DNA of 64,000 nt from Streptomyces sp. A0642 (GTDB lineage: Bacteria; Actinomycetota; Actinomycetes; Streptomycetales; Streptomycetaceae). Within the stretch, counting starts at the first letter, position 1. Every line of letters begins with the position of its first letter. Under the pieces are notes generated by a model. The model saw nothing but the letters and a program-made list of their open reading frames with translations, was not told the origin of the DNA and ran no database searches. This document shows, one piece after another, positions 15,931 through 24,761 of this stretch. The position numbers and the translations under genes were made by a program. The DNA lies in the NCBI RefSeq assembly GCF_004795105.1, contig NZ_SSBL01000002.1, positions 682,001 to 746,000 on the forward strand, read 5' to 3'.

Positions 15931-16851
15931 CTAACCGGCCAGCAGGTCCCGCTCCACATGGGCCGTGACCACCCAGTTCGGCGCGTCCACCACCTCGGAG
16001 ATCTTCAGGTCCGCCGCCACGCTCGCCAGCAGGTACGCGTCCTGCGGGGCGAGGCCCGTACGGCCCGTGATCTCCTCGATCAGCGCCCGGACGGCGTCCT
16101 TGGCCGCCTCCATCAGGTCAGGGCCGATACCCGTCGTCGCCAGGGCCGCCCCGGCCCGGGCGCTCACCGGGTCGGTCTCGATCACCGGGGTGCGGGGCGC
16201 CGCGCCCTTGCGGACGTCCACGCGCAGCCGCACGGTGGCCCCGGTCTCGATCCCCGTACCGCAGACCTCGCCGTCGCCCATCGCGGCGTGCGCGTCGCCC
16301 GCCGAGAGCAGGGCGCCGGCCACGCCCACGGGCAGGATCAGCCGCGCGCCGGGGCCGAGGTGGCGGATGTCCATGTTGCCGCCCCAGCGGCGGGGCGGGA
16401 TGACCGAATGCGGCCCGGGCTCGGGCGGGGCGACGCCGATCGTCCCGATCATCGGCACGACGGGAATCCGCAGGCCGGGCAGGAGTTCCGCGTGGCCGTC
16501 GCCGATGGCGGAGATCCGCAGGTGCGGATCGGGGAAGTCGTCGGCGAGCAGCCCGAATCCGGGCAGGCAGGCGGTCCAGCCCCAGTCCCCCACCTGTACG
16601 TCGAGGACGTCGACGACCAACGCGTCACCCGGCTCGGCGCCGGCCACGCGCAGCGGCCCGGTGACCGGGTTGAGGGTGCCGAAGTCGAGTCCGGTGAGGT
16701 CCGCCGCGGTCGACTCCCTCTCCAACTGGCCACCGCTCGCGTCCTGGAACTCCAGGACCGCCTCGTCGCCGGGGTGGAGCGTGGCGACGGGGGCGATCGT
16801 CCGGTCCCAGGTGTGGTGCGCCTGCCCGCGGTGGATGCTGAAGTCACTCAT
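15931..16851 (-). CDS. Acetamidase/formamidase family protein
   Basis: 306 residues. The beta-rich FmdA/AmdA fold is evident from HHTWDRTIAPVATLHPGD at the N-terminus, TGPLRVAGAEPGDALVVDVL, RRWGGNMDIRHLGPGARL, and AGDAHAAMGDGEVCGTGIE, the last bearing the conserved Asp-His and Glu of the metal-dependent amidase site. It should hydrolyse short-chain amides to ammonia and the carboxylate in the cytosol. The ATG at 16851 starts MSDFSIHRG, close to the family start. No urease-type ABC uptake genes are next to it. Confidence 0.88.
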   Translation of the reverse strand: MSDFSIHRGQAHHTWDRTIAPVATLHPGDEAVLEFQDASGGQLERESTAADLTGLDFGTLNPVTGPLRVAGAEPGDALVVDVLDVQVGDWGWTACLPGFGLLADDFPDPHLRISAIGDGHAELLPGLRIPVVPMIGTIGVAPPEPGPHSVIPPRRWGGNMDIRHLGPGARLILPVGVAGALLSAGDAHAAMGDGEVCGTGIETGATVRLRVDVRKGAAPRTPVIETDPVSARAGAALATTGIGPDLMEAAKDAVRALIEEITGRTGLAPQDAYLLASVAADLKISEVVDAPNWVVTAHVERDLLAG

Positions 16852-17039
16852 GAACGCTGCGGCCTCCAGGTCGAGTTCGGTGCGACGACGGCCGTGCAGG
16901 GCCGCCCGCACGGCACCGTTGATCCTGGCGCGGGCGCGCGAGTGACACAACAGGGCCGCCCCGGGCCTGCGAACCGGCCCCGGTCCCGATGACGCCCGCG
17001 TCCGGGAATGGATGCCGGGCTCCACGGGGTTGGCAGGGC

Positions 17040-17579
17040 ATGTCGACACCACGCGTGGTCCTTCTGCTGTCCGGCAGCCTGCGGGCGGGCTCCTCCAACG
17101 AGACGGTGCTGCGCACCGCGCAGGCCGTGACGCCGCCCGGAGTACGGACCGTGTTCTACGAGGGTCTGGCCGGCCTCCCGCCGTTCAATCCGGACGACGA
17201 CGCCGAACCGCTGCCGCAGCCGGTGGCGGCTCTGCGGTCGGCGATCGACGCGGCCGACGCGCTGCTGGTCTGTACACCGGAATACGCGGGGACCCTGCCC
17301 GGCGCGTTCAAGAACCTGCTGGACTGGACGGTCGGCGGGACCGAGATCTGCGACAAGCCGGTGGCCTGGGTGAGCGCCGCGGCGCCGGGACGCGGGCAGG
17401 GCGCGGAGGCCACGCTGCGGACCGTGCTCGGCTACACCGGAGCGGTGGTCGTCGAACCGGCCTGCGTACGGGTCGCGGTGGGCCGGGATCCGGTCGGCGC
17501 CGACGGGGCCCTCACGGACGACGGGGCGCGTGAGCGGATCGCCGAGGTGCTCACGCTGCTCGCGTCCTACGGCTCGTGA
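17040..17579 (+). CDS. NADPH-dependent FMN reductase
   Basis: 179 residues of the flavodoxin-like fold. The phosphate loop is LLSGSLRAGSSNE and the flavin-binding signature is CTPEYAGTLPGAFKNLLDW near residues 78-96. It reduces FMN, quinones or azo compounds with NADPH. The ATG at 17040 gives the usual family start; an upstream ATG at 16989 adds 17 residues unlike the family. It diverges from the formamidase gene. Confidence 0.88.
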   Translation: MSTPRVVLLLSGSLRAGSSNETVLRTAQAVTPPGVRTVFYEGLAGLPPFNPDDDAEPLPQPVAALRSAIDAADALLVCTPEYAGTLPGAFKNLLDWTVGGTEICDKPVAWVSAAAPGRGQGAEATLRTVLGYTGAVVVEPACVRVAVGRDPVGADGALTDDGARERIAEVLTLLASYGS

Positions 17580-17594
17580 CCGGCCGCCGACCGG

Positions 17595-18149
17595 TCAGCG
17601 GTAGTCCTCCGGGTGGCCCTGCATCCAGGCGTTGACGCGGTCGCGCGTGCCGATGAGCTGCTTGCGGTGCTTCTCCAGGTTGTTCGTGGAGGCGTCCCCG
17701 GCCAGCGCGGTGCGCAGCGCGCTCATCCACGCCAGCGGCTCCTTGAAGTGGCGCAGCCCGTCGTCGCCTTCGGCCCTCATCGACTCGTCCAGACCGGCCA
17801 GCTCCGTGTTCACCCGGCCGAGGAAGTAGGCGCAGTCGCCTGCCCCGGGGGCGCAGCCGTCCTGGTACGTGGCCTGGAGACCGGCGAAGGCGCTGCGTAC
17901 CTCTTGGGGCTTGGTACTCAGGGCCGTTTTCCTGTCCGCCTGCGCCTCGGCGTCCGCCTGCGCCTCCGCGTCCGCCTCGGCCTGCTGGATCCCCTTGTCC
18001 ACCGCCGACGCGTTCACCGAGGGCGCCACGTACGGGACATCGCCCCCGGGGCCCTGTGACGTGCTCGCCGCGGTGCAGCCGGCCAGGGCCACCATCAGAG
18101 CGGCCGCCAGGGCCGGTGCGGCGGTGGACATGCGGATGCGGACAGACAT
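17595..18149 (-). CDS. Secreted lipoprotein with an acidic Ala/Asp/Glu/Gln repeat
   Basis: 184 residues. The lipoprotein signal peptide ends in the lipobox LAGC at about residue 23. A low-complexity helix-forming stretch follows (AEADAEAQADAEAQAD, about residues 60-78). The C-terminal half has a Cys pair in DGCAPGAGDCAYFLGRV and is mostly helical. The ATG at 18149 follows GAGGGGG; an upstream start would bury the signal peptide. The family is not recognised; similar short lipoproteins are common in Streptomyces. It probably sits on the outer face of the membrane. Confidence 0.75.
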   Translation of the reverse strand: MSVRIRMSTAAPALAAALMVALAGCTAASTSQGPGGDVPYVAPSVNASAVDKGIQQAEADAEAQADAEAQADRKTALSTKPQEVRSAFAGLQATYQDGCAPGAGDCAYFLGRVNTELAGLDESMRAEGDDGLRHFKEPLAWMSALRTALAGDASTNNLEKHRKQLIGTRDRVNAWMQGHPEDYR

Positions 18150-18297
18150 GTGAGGCCCCCTCGTAGGTTGGCCCAGACCATACCGCCCGCCCCGCCGGCC
18201 GGCGACCGCGTTAGCCTCGGAGCCGAAAGCCGGTACGGGCGGTGTGCACACCGCGGGTACGGCGACGACGATCTACGAGAAGGCTGAGGTGGCTGCG

Positions 18298-18600
18298 ATG
18301 GCGAAGGTTCCGGCAGCGGCGGTGGCGGCGGGCGGACTGGTCGGCGGCTACGCCGTCGCGCGGTGGACCAGGAAGCGGCCGCTGGGCGGGGTCGCGCTCG
18401 CCGCCGCGGGAGGCGTCGCCGCGTACGAGTGGAACCGGCAGGCCGGGCCCCGGGCCGCCGCCGCCCTGACCACCGCCTATGTCGCCGCGTTCGCGGGGTC
18501 GCACCCGCTGGCGAAGAAGGTCGGCGCCTGGCCCGCGGTGTTCACCGCGGCCGGCACGGTGGCCGCCGCCTCGTGGGCCGTCACGCGCCGCGCCGCCTGA
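18298..18600 (+). CDS. Small conserved membrane protein
   Basis: 100 residues with three or four hydrophobic segments separated by basic turns (RWTRKRPLGG and SHPLAKKVGAW). The pattern recurs in Streptomyces hypothetical membrane proteins. The ATG at 18298 is preceded by GAGGTGG. The role is unknown. Confidence 0.7.
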   Translation: MAKVPAAAVAAGGLVGGYAVARWTRKRPLGGVALAAAGGVAAYEWNRQAGPRAAAALTTAYVAAFAGSHPLAKKVGAWPAVFTAAGTVAAASWAVTRRAA

Positions 18601-18747
18601 ACCCGCTCGGGGGGACTTCTTCCGCACGCGGTGAACGCGGGCGGCGCCGGGCCCGTATACATGGGCACTCCCCCGCGTAACCCGGGTGCGTATCCGAAGT
18701 GATCGACAGGACGGATGCGCACCCGGTCCCTCCCCGGCGTACGGCCC

Positions 18748-20151
18748 TCAGGCGCCGAACGCCCAGGACACCGCATAGATCGCCAGGCCCGCCAGCGCGC
18801 CCACCACCGTGCCGTTGATCCGGATGAACTGCAGGTCGCGGCCGATGTGCGCCTCGATCTTCTTCGACGTCTGGTCCGCGTCCCAGCCGGCCACCGTGTC
18901 GCTGATCAGTGAGGTGATCTCCGCCCGGTAGGTCGTCACCACGTACACCGCCGCGTCCTCCAGCCAGCCCTCCAGCTTCGCCTGGAGCCGCCCGTCCGTC
19001 GCGAGCCGTGCGCCCAGCGACATCAGCGAGGCGCGCGCCCGCAACCGCAGTTCGCTCCGCTCGTCCTCCGCCGCCGTGATCATCATCTGGCGGACGGACG
19101 ACCAGGCGGAGGCGATGACGTCCTGGACCTCGCCGCGCCCCAGGATCTCCGACTTCAGCCGCTCCACCCGGGCCCGGGTCTCCTCATCGGTCTGGAGATC
19201 GGCCGCGAAGTCCGTCAGGAACGTGTCGATCGAGCTGCGGGCCGGGTGCCCCGGCATGTCGCGCATCTCGGTGACGAACCGCAGCAGCTCCTTGTAGACC
19301 CGCTCGCCCACCCGCTTGTCGACGAAACGCGGGGTCCAGCCCGGCGCCCCGCCCTGCACCGCGTCCATCACCGAGTCGCCGTGCTCCACCAGCCAGTCGT
19401 GCGCCCGCACACAGACCAGGTCCACCACCTTGCGGTGCCCGCCGTCGGCGACGATCTTCTCCAGCATCTTGCCGAGCCCGGGGCCGACTTCCGCGGCGTT
19501 CGCCCGGCGGGTGATCGCCTCACCGACGACCGCCTGCACGTCCGAGTCCCGCAGGACGGTGAGCGCGCCCCGCAGCGCGGTCGACAGTTCGGCCGTCACC
19601 CGGTCCGCGTGGGCCGGCTCCGCGAGCCAGGAGCCGAGCCTGCCGCCGATGGCCAGGGAGTGGATCCGGTCGCGGACGACCTCGCCCGACAGAAAGTTCT
19701 CGCCGACGAAGGAACCGAGGGAGGCGCCCAGCTGGTCCTTCTTGGTGGGAATGATGGCGGTGTGCGGAATGGGCAGACCCAGCGGACGCTTGAAGAGAGC
19801 AGTGACCGCGAACCAGTCGGCCAGCGCACCCACCATGCCCGCCTCGGCGGCCGCCGCGACGAAGCCCGGCCAGCCGTCCACCCCTTCGTTCTTCGCCCAT
19901 GTGGCGAGGACGTACACCAGCGCGACGAGCAGAAGGAGTCCTGTGGCCGTGGTCTTCATGCGCCGTACGCCACGGCGCTTCTCCTCGTCGGCGGCCGTGT
20001 ACGCGAACGAGGCGAGGGCCGACGGCGGGCGCGCGCCCGACCGCCGCCCCGGCCCCCGGCCGGGGCCGCCCGCACCCGCGCCGGTGCCCGCCGTCCCGTT
20101 GTCCGCCGCGCCGGACGCCGCGTCCTCGCCCGTGCCTTCGATCCGTTCCAT
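18748..20151 (-). CDS. DUF445 family membrane-anchored protein
   Basis: 467 residues. After a disordered Gly/Ala-rich leader, a helix (TATGLLLLVALVYVLATWA, about residues 66-85) is followed by the DUF445 signature GMVGALADWFAVTALFKRPLG and HTAIIPTKKDQLGASLGSFV. A long helical region with many charged residues follows, and a second membrane helix (GTVVGALAGLAIYAVSWAFG) closes the protein. Both ends would sit in the membrane, with the helical body on one side. The function of DUF445 is not known. The reading frame stays open far upstream, but the composition there is not protein-like, so ATG 20151 is chosen. Confidence 0.88.
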   Translation of the reverse strand: MERIEGTGEDAASGAADNGTAGTGAGAGGPGRGPGRRSGARPPSALASFAYTAADEEKRRGVRRMKTTATGLLLLVALVYVLATWAKNEGVDGWPGFVAAAAEAGMVGALADWFAVTALFKRPLGLPIPHTAIIPTKKDQLGASLGSFVGENFLSGEVVRDRIHSLAIGGRLGSWLAEPAHADRVTAELSTALRGALTVLRDSDVQAVVGEAITRRANAAEVGPGLGKMLEKIVADGGHRKVVDLVCVRAHDWLVEHGDSVMDAVQGGAPGWTPRFVDKRVGERVYKELLRFVTEMRDMPGHPARSSIDTFLTDFAADLQTDEETRARVERLKSEILGRGEVQDVIASAWSSVRQMMITAAEDERSELRLRARASLMSLGARLATDGRLQAKLEGWLEDAAVYVVTTYRAEITSLISDTVAGWDADQTSKKIEAHIGRDLQFIRINGTVVGALAGLAIYAVSWAFGA

Positions 20152-20313
20152 CCGCTCCACCCGTCCGCGTACCCGTCGCCCCCGGCGTCCCGTACGCATT
20201 GTGCCTACCTGACCTACTCCCGGGCCGCACGTCGAGTTCCCCGCGCCCTGCCGCATCATGAGTCCGGCCCACGAACGAACCGGCCGGCGAACCAACGAGG
20301 AGACACACCGTCC

Positions 20314-21558
20314 ATGCCCAGGCGCCAGGGGTACGCCCTGCTCATAGCCCTCGTGGCCGGCACCGCCGCGCTCGCCGCCGTCGTGGCGTTCGCCGGGTCC
20401 CTGCTGTTCTCCGGGCCCGGGGCGAAGCCCGTCGCCGCCCCCGGCCCGCAGGGCGCGGCCCGCAGCCCCGTCGCACCGGCGCACTCCACCGGCCACTGGC
20501 TCGCCACCTGGGCCGCGGCCCCCGTCCGCGGCGTCACCGACCCGGAGCAGGGCACGGACCCGGCCCTGCGCACCATCCATAACGTCGTGCACACCAGCAT
20601 CGGCGGCGACGCGGCCCGCATCACCCTCTCCAACCTCTTCGGTACCCACCCGCTGCTCATCGACCGCGTCACCGTGAACACCCTCCCGGTGACGTTCCGC
20701 AGCGCCCCGGCCGTGACCGTCGCCGCCGGCGGGCAGATCGTCAGCGATCCCGTCGTCGTCCCGGTCGCCGCCGACGCCGATCTGGTCGTCACCCTGCGCA
20801 CCCCCACCGCCCGGGGTCCGGTCACCGTCCACCCCAACAGCCACCAGACGTCCTCCACCGAGGACGCGCGCGGCACCCGGCCCACCACGGACTGGCGTTA
20901 CCTCACCGCCGTCGACGTACGCGGTGACACCGCCGCCGGGACGCTCGTCGCGTTCGGCGACTCGCTGACCGCGGGCAGCGGCTCCACCACCGACGCGAAC
21001 AGCCGCTGGCCCGACGTCCTCGCCGACCGGCTGCACGGCCGGTACGCCGTGGTCAACCAGGGCATCGCGGGCAACCGCCTCCTGCGCGACGGCGCCGGTC
21101 CCCGCGCCCTCGACCGCTTCGAACGCGACGTCCTGGGCGTCGGCGGAGCCAGAACCGTCGTCATCGCCCTCGGCATCAACGACATCCGCGCCATCCCCCA
21201 CGAGACGGACCCGGCACGGATCACGGACGCCCTGCGCACCCTGACGCAGCGCGCGCACGCCCGCGGACTGCGGGTCGCCGGCGCGACCCTGATGCCGTAC
21301 GAGGGCTACCGCACCTGGACCCCGGCCCAGAACGCCGTACGGATCCGGGTCAACGAGACGATCCGGGCCGGCGGCGTCTTCGACGAGGTCCTCGACTTCG
21401 AGCGCGCGGTACGCGACCCGTCCCGGCCCGACCGGCTGCTGTCCGCCTACGACTCCGGCGACCACCTCCACCTGAACGACGCCGGCTACCAGAGCCTGGG
21501 ATCGCTCATCGACCTGAAGGGGCTGCTGCGCACCCAGCCGTCGTCCGACGCGCTGTAG
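20314..21558 (+). CDS. Secreted SGNH/GDSL-type esterase
   Basis: 414 residues. An N-terminal signal anchor (ALLIALVAGTAALAAVVAFAG) leads into a beta-rich module of about 130 residues and then the SGNH hydrolase domain. Block I is VAFGDSLTAGSG, with the nucleophilic Ser in GDS; block II is the Gly in NQGIAGNRLL; block III is the Asn in GINDIR; block V is DHLHLNDAGY, with catalytic Asp and His. The N-terminal module plus SGNH arrangement is seen in Streptomyces lipases and acyl-esterases acting on polysaccharides. The start has AACGAGGAG in front. Confidence 0.9.
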   Translation: MPRRQGYALLIALVAGTAALAAVVAFAGSLLFSGPGAKPVAAPGPQGAARSPVAPAHSTGHWLATWAAAPVRGVTDPEQGTDPALRTIHNVVHTSIGGDAARITLSNLFGTHPLLIDRVTVNTLPVTFRSAPAVTVAAGGQIVSDPVVVPVAADADLVVTLRTPTARGPVTVHPNSHQTSSTEDARGTRPTTDWRYLTAVDVRGDTAAGTLVAFGDSLTAGSGSTTDANSRWPDVLADRLHGRYAVVNQGIAGNRLLRDGAGPRALDRFERDVLGVGGARTVVIALGINDIRAIPHETDPARITDALRTLTQRAHARGLRVAGATLMPYEGYRTWTPAQNAVRIRVNETIRAGGVFDEVLDFERAVRDPSRPDRLLSAYDSGDHLHLNDAGYQSLGSLIDLKGLLRTQPSSDAL

Positions 21559-21585
21559 CGAGAGCCCCCGCGGGGCGGGCACGAC

Positions 21586-21694
21586 GCCCGGTGTCGCGAG
21601 AACGCTCAGGGCAGGCGCGCCGCCTGGTGTGACGAGCACTCCCCGGGCAGCCGCGTCGCCTGCTGCCACGAGAACGCTCACAGCAGGCGACGCC
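21586..21694. repeat. Three-copy 36-bp tandem repeat
   Basis: The units are 21586-21621, 21622-21657 and 21658-21694; all contain GAGMRCKCYC-like cores and GCAGGCG. The 36-base phase equals 12 codons, and on the minus strand the frame reads a repeated RRxCPxSxRDT. No start or ribosome site is present. The array lies just after the esterase gene. Confidence 0.65.
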
Positions 21695-21696
21695 CC

Positions 21697-22380
21697 CTAC
21701 GCCTCGCGGTCGCCCTTCTCCAGGCTCGGGAGCTCCGCGTTCCGCAGGCGCTGCTTCTCCGCCTTGCTCCGCTTGTGCTCCACCCCGACGCCCCCCATCA
21801 GGGCGAGGCCGGTGATCCGCACCCGGGGAGCGTCCGGCGCCGGGTCCCCGTCGTCCTTCGCGCGCTCCCCGAAACCGCCCATGATGCCGATGCCGCGGAC
21901 CTCGACGTTCAGCTCCGGCGGCACCGTCACCTGCATGCCGCCCATGATCGCGAAGCAGCGGATGACCACCTCGCCGTCCTCGAAGTTCGCCTCGCGCAGA
22001 TCGATCTCGCCACCGCCCCACATCGCGAACGCGGTGAACACCCGGCTGACCGTCCAGTGCCCCCGGCGCGAGAACCCGCCCCAGAAGGCGAAGGCGCCCC
22101 TCGACGTGGCGGGCCTGCCGACACGGTCCGGCCAGCGGGCCATCGATCCCGTCCGGGGCCGCCCCCCGGCCACCGGCGCCACCGCCGCGCCTCCGGGCGC
22201 GGGCAGATCGCGGACGAGCGGTTCGAGCTCACCGTGCGTACGGGCCCGATAGGCGGCGTCCAGCCGCTGCTCGAACTCCTCCATCCGCAGCCGGCCCTCG
22301 GCCACCGCCTCCCGCAGAACCTCGGCGATCCGTTCACGTTCGGCGTCGGAGGCGCGCATCTCCGGAAGTTCGCTTGTCAT
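21697..22380 (-). CDS. DUF1707 (SHOCT-like) plus LiaF C-terminal-like protein
   Basis: 227 residues. Residues 7-60 are the DUF1707 domain (MRASDAERERIAEVLREAV, then EFEQRLDAAYRARTHGEL). The C-terminal 110 residues resemble the beta-helical cell-wall-active antibiotic response domain of LiaF/VraT (AMWGGGEIDLREANFEDGEV, then IMGGMQVTVPPEL and IGIMGGFG). The membrane helices of true LiaF proteins are missing, so it is probably a soluble relative. The function is unknown; cell-envelope stress is the usual context. Confidence 0.85.
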   Translation of the reverse strand: MTSELPEMRASDAERERIAEVLREAVAEGRLRMEEFEQRLDAAYRARTHGELEPLVRDLPAPGGAAVAPVAGGRPRTGSMARWPDRVGRPATSRGAFAFWGGFSRRGHWTVSRVFTAFAMWGGGEIDLREANFEDGEVVIRCFAIMGGMQVTVPPELNVEVRGIGIMGGFGERAKDDGDPAPDAPRVRITGLALMGGVGVEHKRSKAEKQRLRNAELPSLEKGDREA

Positions 22381-22523
22381 ACCGAGCAGCCTATTGACCC
22401 TGGGGCGCCACGCCATGGAAACCGCCGGATGGGAGGGCGTCCGACGGCCCGGAGGGCGGGCGAGCCGCCGGGACGGGCGCAGCGGCAGCGGCGCCCTTCC
22501 GCCTTCCGCGGGTCCCTCCACCT

Positions 22524-22552
22524 TTGCGACATACCCCTAGGGGGTATACAGT
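22524..22552 (+). promoter_or_regulatory. Copper-type promoter with CsoR box
   Basis: A palindrome ATACCCCTAGGGGGTAT (22531-22547) matches the operator of the copper-sensing repressor CsoR. It lies between TTGCGA (22524-22529) and TACAGT (22547-22552), which are 17 bases apart, so bound repressor would block the promoter of the DUF4396 gene. Confidence 0.8.
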
Positions 22553-22598
22553 CGGGGTCTGGACCGCGAGAGCGGGACCACGCCGGACTGGATGGGGG

Positions 22599-23129
22599 AT
22601 GACGGTCATGGATCACAGCGCACACCACTCAGCCGCCGCGCACGACCACGCCGCGCACCAGGCGCACGCGGGTCACGCCGGGCACGGGACGGGCGGGGTG
22701 ACCTGGGGCGCCGCCGCGCAGGCGACGCTGCACTGCCTGACCGGATGCGCCGTCGGCGAGATCCTGGGCATGATCATCGGCACCGCCCTGATGTGGGGCA
22801 ACGTCTCGACGATGATCCTGGCGATCGCTCTCGCCTTCGTCTTCGGCTACTCGTTCACGCTGTTCGGCATCCGCAAGGCGGGGCTGGACCTCAGGACCGC
22901 CCTCAAGGTCGCCCTCGCCGCGGACACCGTCTCGATCGTGGTGATGGAGCTCGTGGACAACGGCATCATCGCCCTGGTCCCCGGGGCCATGGACGCCCAC
23001 CTCGCCGACACCCTGTTCTGGACCTCGCTGCTGGGCGGCTTCGTCATCGCCTTCCTGATCACGACGCCCGTCAACAGGTGGATGATCGGCCGCGGCAAGG
23101 GCCACGCCGTCGTCCACGCCTACCACTGA
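22599..23129 (+). CDS. His-rich DUF4396 membrane protein, probably copper-responsive
   Basis: 176 residues. The first 35 residues hold about ten His (HSAHHSAAAHDHAAHQAHAG), a metal-binding tail. Four membrane segments follow, with the family signature CLTGCAVGEILGMIIGTAL and a C-terminal segment ending TPVNRWMIGRGKGHAVVH. DUF4396 proteins occur with copper genes and may move or bind copper; this is inferred from context. It sits under the CsoR-type box and 144 bases upstream of a copper storage protein gene. Confidence 0.85.
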   Translation: MTVMDHSAHHSAAAHDHAAHQAHAGHAGHGTGGVTWGAAAQATLHCLTGCAVGEILGMIIGTALMWGNVSTMILAIALAFVFGYSFTLFGIRKAGLDLRTALKVALAADTVSIVVMELVDNGIIALVPGAMDAHLADTLFWTSLLGGFVIAFLITTPVNRWMIGRGKGHAVVHAYH

Positions 23130-23273
23130 CCCGCCGGCCCGGCACCGCGTCCGGCCGCACCTCATGGTGCGGCCGGGCGCATACGCGCGCGGGGGCGTTA
23201 GCTGGAAGTACCGGGGACTTCGACGGCGGCCGCCCCGGACACGCCGGCCCCCCGGGAGAACGGAGGCATTCCG

Positions 23274-23684
23274 ATGACCAGCACCGTGAAGGGCATGCTC
23301 GCCACCTACCCGGCCGACCTCGGCGCCATCGACCAGGCCAAGCTCGCCCAGTGCGTCGAGGCGTGCGTCGCCTGCGCGCAGGCGTGTACGGCATGCGCGG
23401 ACGCCTGCCTGTCCGAGGGCATGGTGGGTGATCTGGCCAAGTGCATCCGCACCGACATGGACTGCGCCGACATCTGCACCGCCACCGCCGCGGTCCTCTC
23501 CCGCCACACCGGTTACGACGCCAACGTCAGCGCCGCGATCCTCCGGGCGTGCGCCACGGTCTGCAAGGCGTGCGCCGACGAATGCGGACGGCACGCGGAG
23601 ATGCACGAGCACTGCCGCCTCTGCGCCGAAGCCTGCCGCTCCTGCGAACAGGCGTGCAACGAACTCCTCGGCGCCCTCGGCTGA
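23274..23684 (+). CDS. Four-helix-bundle copper storage protein (Csp3-like)
   Basis: 136 residues with 18 Cys, nearly all in CxxxC or CxxC spacing along helices (QCVEACVACAQACTACADAC, later ACATVCKACADEC and CRLCAEACRSCEQAC). This is the tube of thiols that binds many Cu(I) ions in Csp proteins. There is no signal peptide, as in the cytosolic Csp3 branch. The GGAGG site at 23264-23268 supports the ATG. Together with the CsoR-boxed gene upstream it forms a copper-handling pair. Confidence 0.92.
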   Translation: MTSTVKGMLATYPADLGAIDQAKLAQCVEACVACAQACTACADACLSEGMVGDLAKCIRTDMDCADICTATAAVLSRHTGYDANVSAAILRACATVCKACADECGRHAEMHEHCRLCAEACRSCEQACNELLGALG

Positions 23685-23757
23685 CAGGACGCGGAACCCA
23701 GGACGCGGGCTGGGGCAGCGCGGCCGGCGCGCCGCCCTCGCCCGGCCGGCCGCCGCG

Positions 23758-24732
23758 CTACGCGCCCGAAGCCGACGCGTACATCTTCGCGATCACGGCC
23801 TCGATGTCCGGCTCCCGCACCGAGAGGTCCACCAACGGGTACTCCGCCGCGATCCGCGCCACCAGCGGAGCCGCCGACGCGGACGCCGGGAACGCCAGCC
23901 ACTGCCGTACCCCCTCCACCTTCACCGTACGCACCGAGGGCTCCGACTCCAGCCGGATCGGGGGGAGTTCCCGCTCCAGATCCACCACGAGCATCCGCTC
24001 GCTCTCCCCCACCTCGTGCAGGCCCGCGAGCGCGCCGTCGTACATCAGACGGCCGTGGTCGATCACCATCACCCGCTTGCACAGCTGCTCGATATCGGTC
24101 AGGTCGTGGGTGGTGAGCAGCACCGTCGTCCCGCGCTCCGCGTTCAGGTCCCGCAGGAAGCCGCGGACCTTCGCCTTCGACACCACGTCGAGACCGATCG
24201 TCGGCTCGTCCAGATACAGCACCTCCGGGTCGTGCAGCAGTGCGGCCGCGATATCGCCCCGCATCCGCTGCCCCAGGGACAGCTGCCGCACCGGCACGTC
24301 CAGCAGCGCCGCGAGATCGAGGAGTTCGACGCAGCGGTCCATGTTGACCCGGAAACGGTCATCGGGGATCCGGTACATCCGGTGCATCAGACGGTACGAG
24401 TCCCGCAGCGGCAGGTCCCACCACAGCGTGGTGCGCTGCCCGAACACCACACCGATCCGGTGCGCCAGCCTCGTACGCTCCCGGGACGGATCGATGCCCG
24501 CCACCCGCAGCGAACCGGCGCTCGGGGTGAGGATCCCGGTCAGCATCTTGATGGTCGTCGACTTCCCCGCCCCGTTCGGGCCGATGTAGCCGACCATCTC
24601 CCCCCGCGCCACACGGAAGCTGATCCCGTCGACAGCCCGCACCGCACGCCGTTCGCTGCGCAGGAATCCCGTCCTGCGACGGACGTCGAAGACCTTCTCC
24701 ACGCCGTCCAGCTCGATGAAGTCCGTATCCAT
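23758..24732 (-). CDS. ABC transporter ATP-binding protein (ABC-2 exporter type)
   Basis: 324 residues. Walker A is GPNGAGKST (about 62-70), the Q-loop VVFGQRTT, the signature LSLGQRMRGDIA, Walker B VLYLDEPTIGLD, and the switch His is in LTTHDLTD. The C-terminal 80 residues match the extension seen in exporters of the DrrA/NatA type. The unusual GQRTTLWWDLP Q-loop segment and the two downstream-pattern permeases define a conserved three-gene ABC-2 exporter. It energises export by the two membrane proteins encoded just upstream on the same strand. Confidence 0.93.
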   Translation of the reverse strand: MDTDFIELDGVEKVFDVRRRTGFLRSERRAVRAVDGISFRVARGEMVGYIGPNGAGKSTTIKMLTGILTPSAGSLRVAGIDPSRERTRLAHRIGVVFGQRTTLWWDLPLRDSYRLMHRMYRIPDDRFRVNMDRCVELLDLAALLDVPVRQLSLGQRMRGDIAAALLHDPEVLYLDEPTIGLDVVSKAKVRGFLRDLNAERGTTVLLTTHDLTDIEQLCKRVMVIDHGRLMYDGALAGLHEVGESERMLVVDLERELPPIRLESEPSVRTVKVEGVRQWLAFPASASAAPLVARIAAEYPLVDLSVREPDIEAVIAKMYASASGA

Positions 24733-24761
24733 GTCCGCCGCCTCTTCCCGCTCGCCCCGCG

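Noticed and set aside
18748..21681. A 977-codon open frame on the minus strand
   Set aside because: Only the first-named 467 codons look like protein (DUF445). The rest is the antisense of the esterase gene, kept open by high GC.
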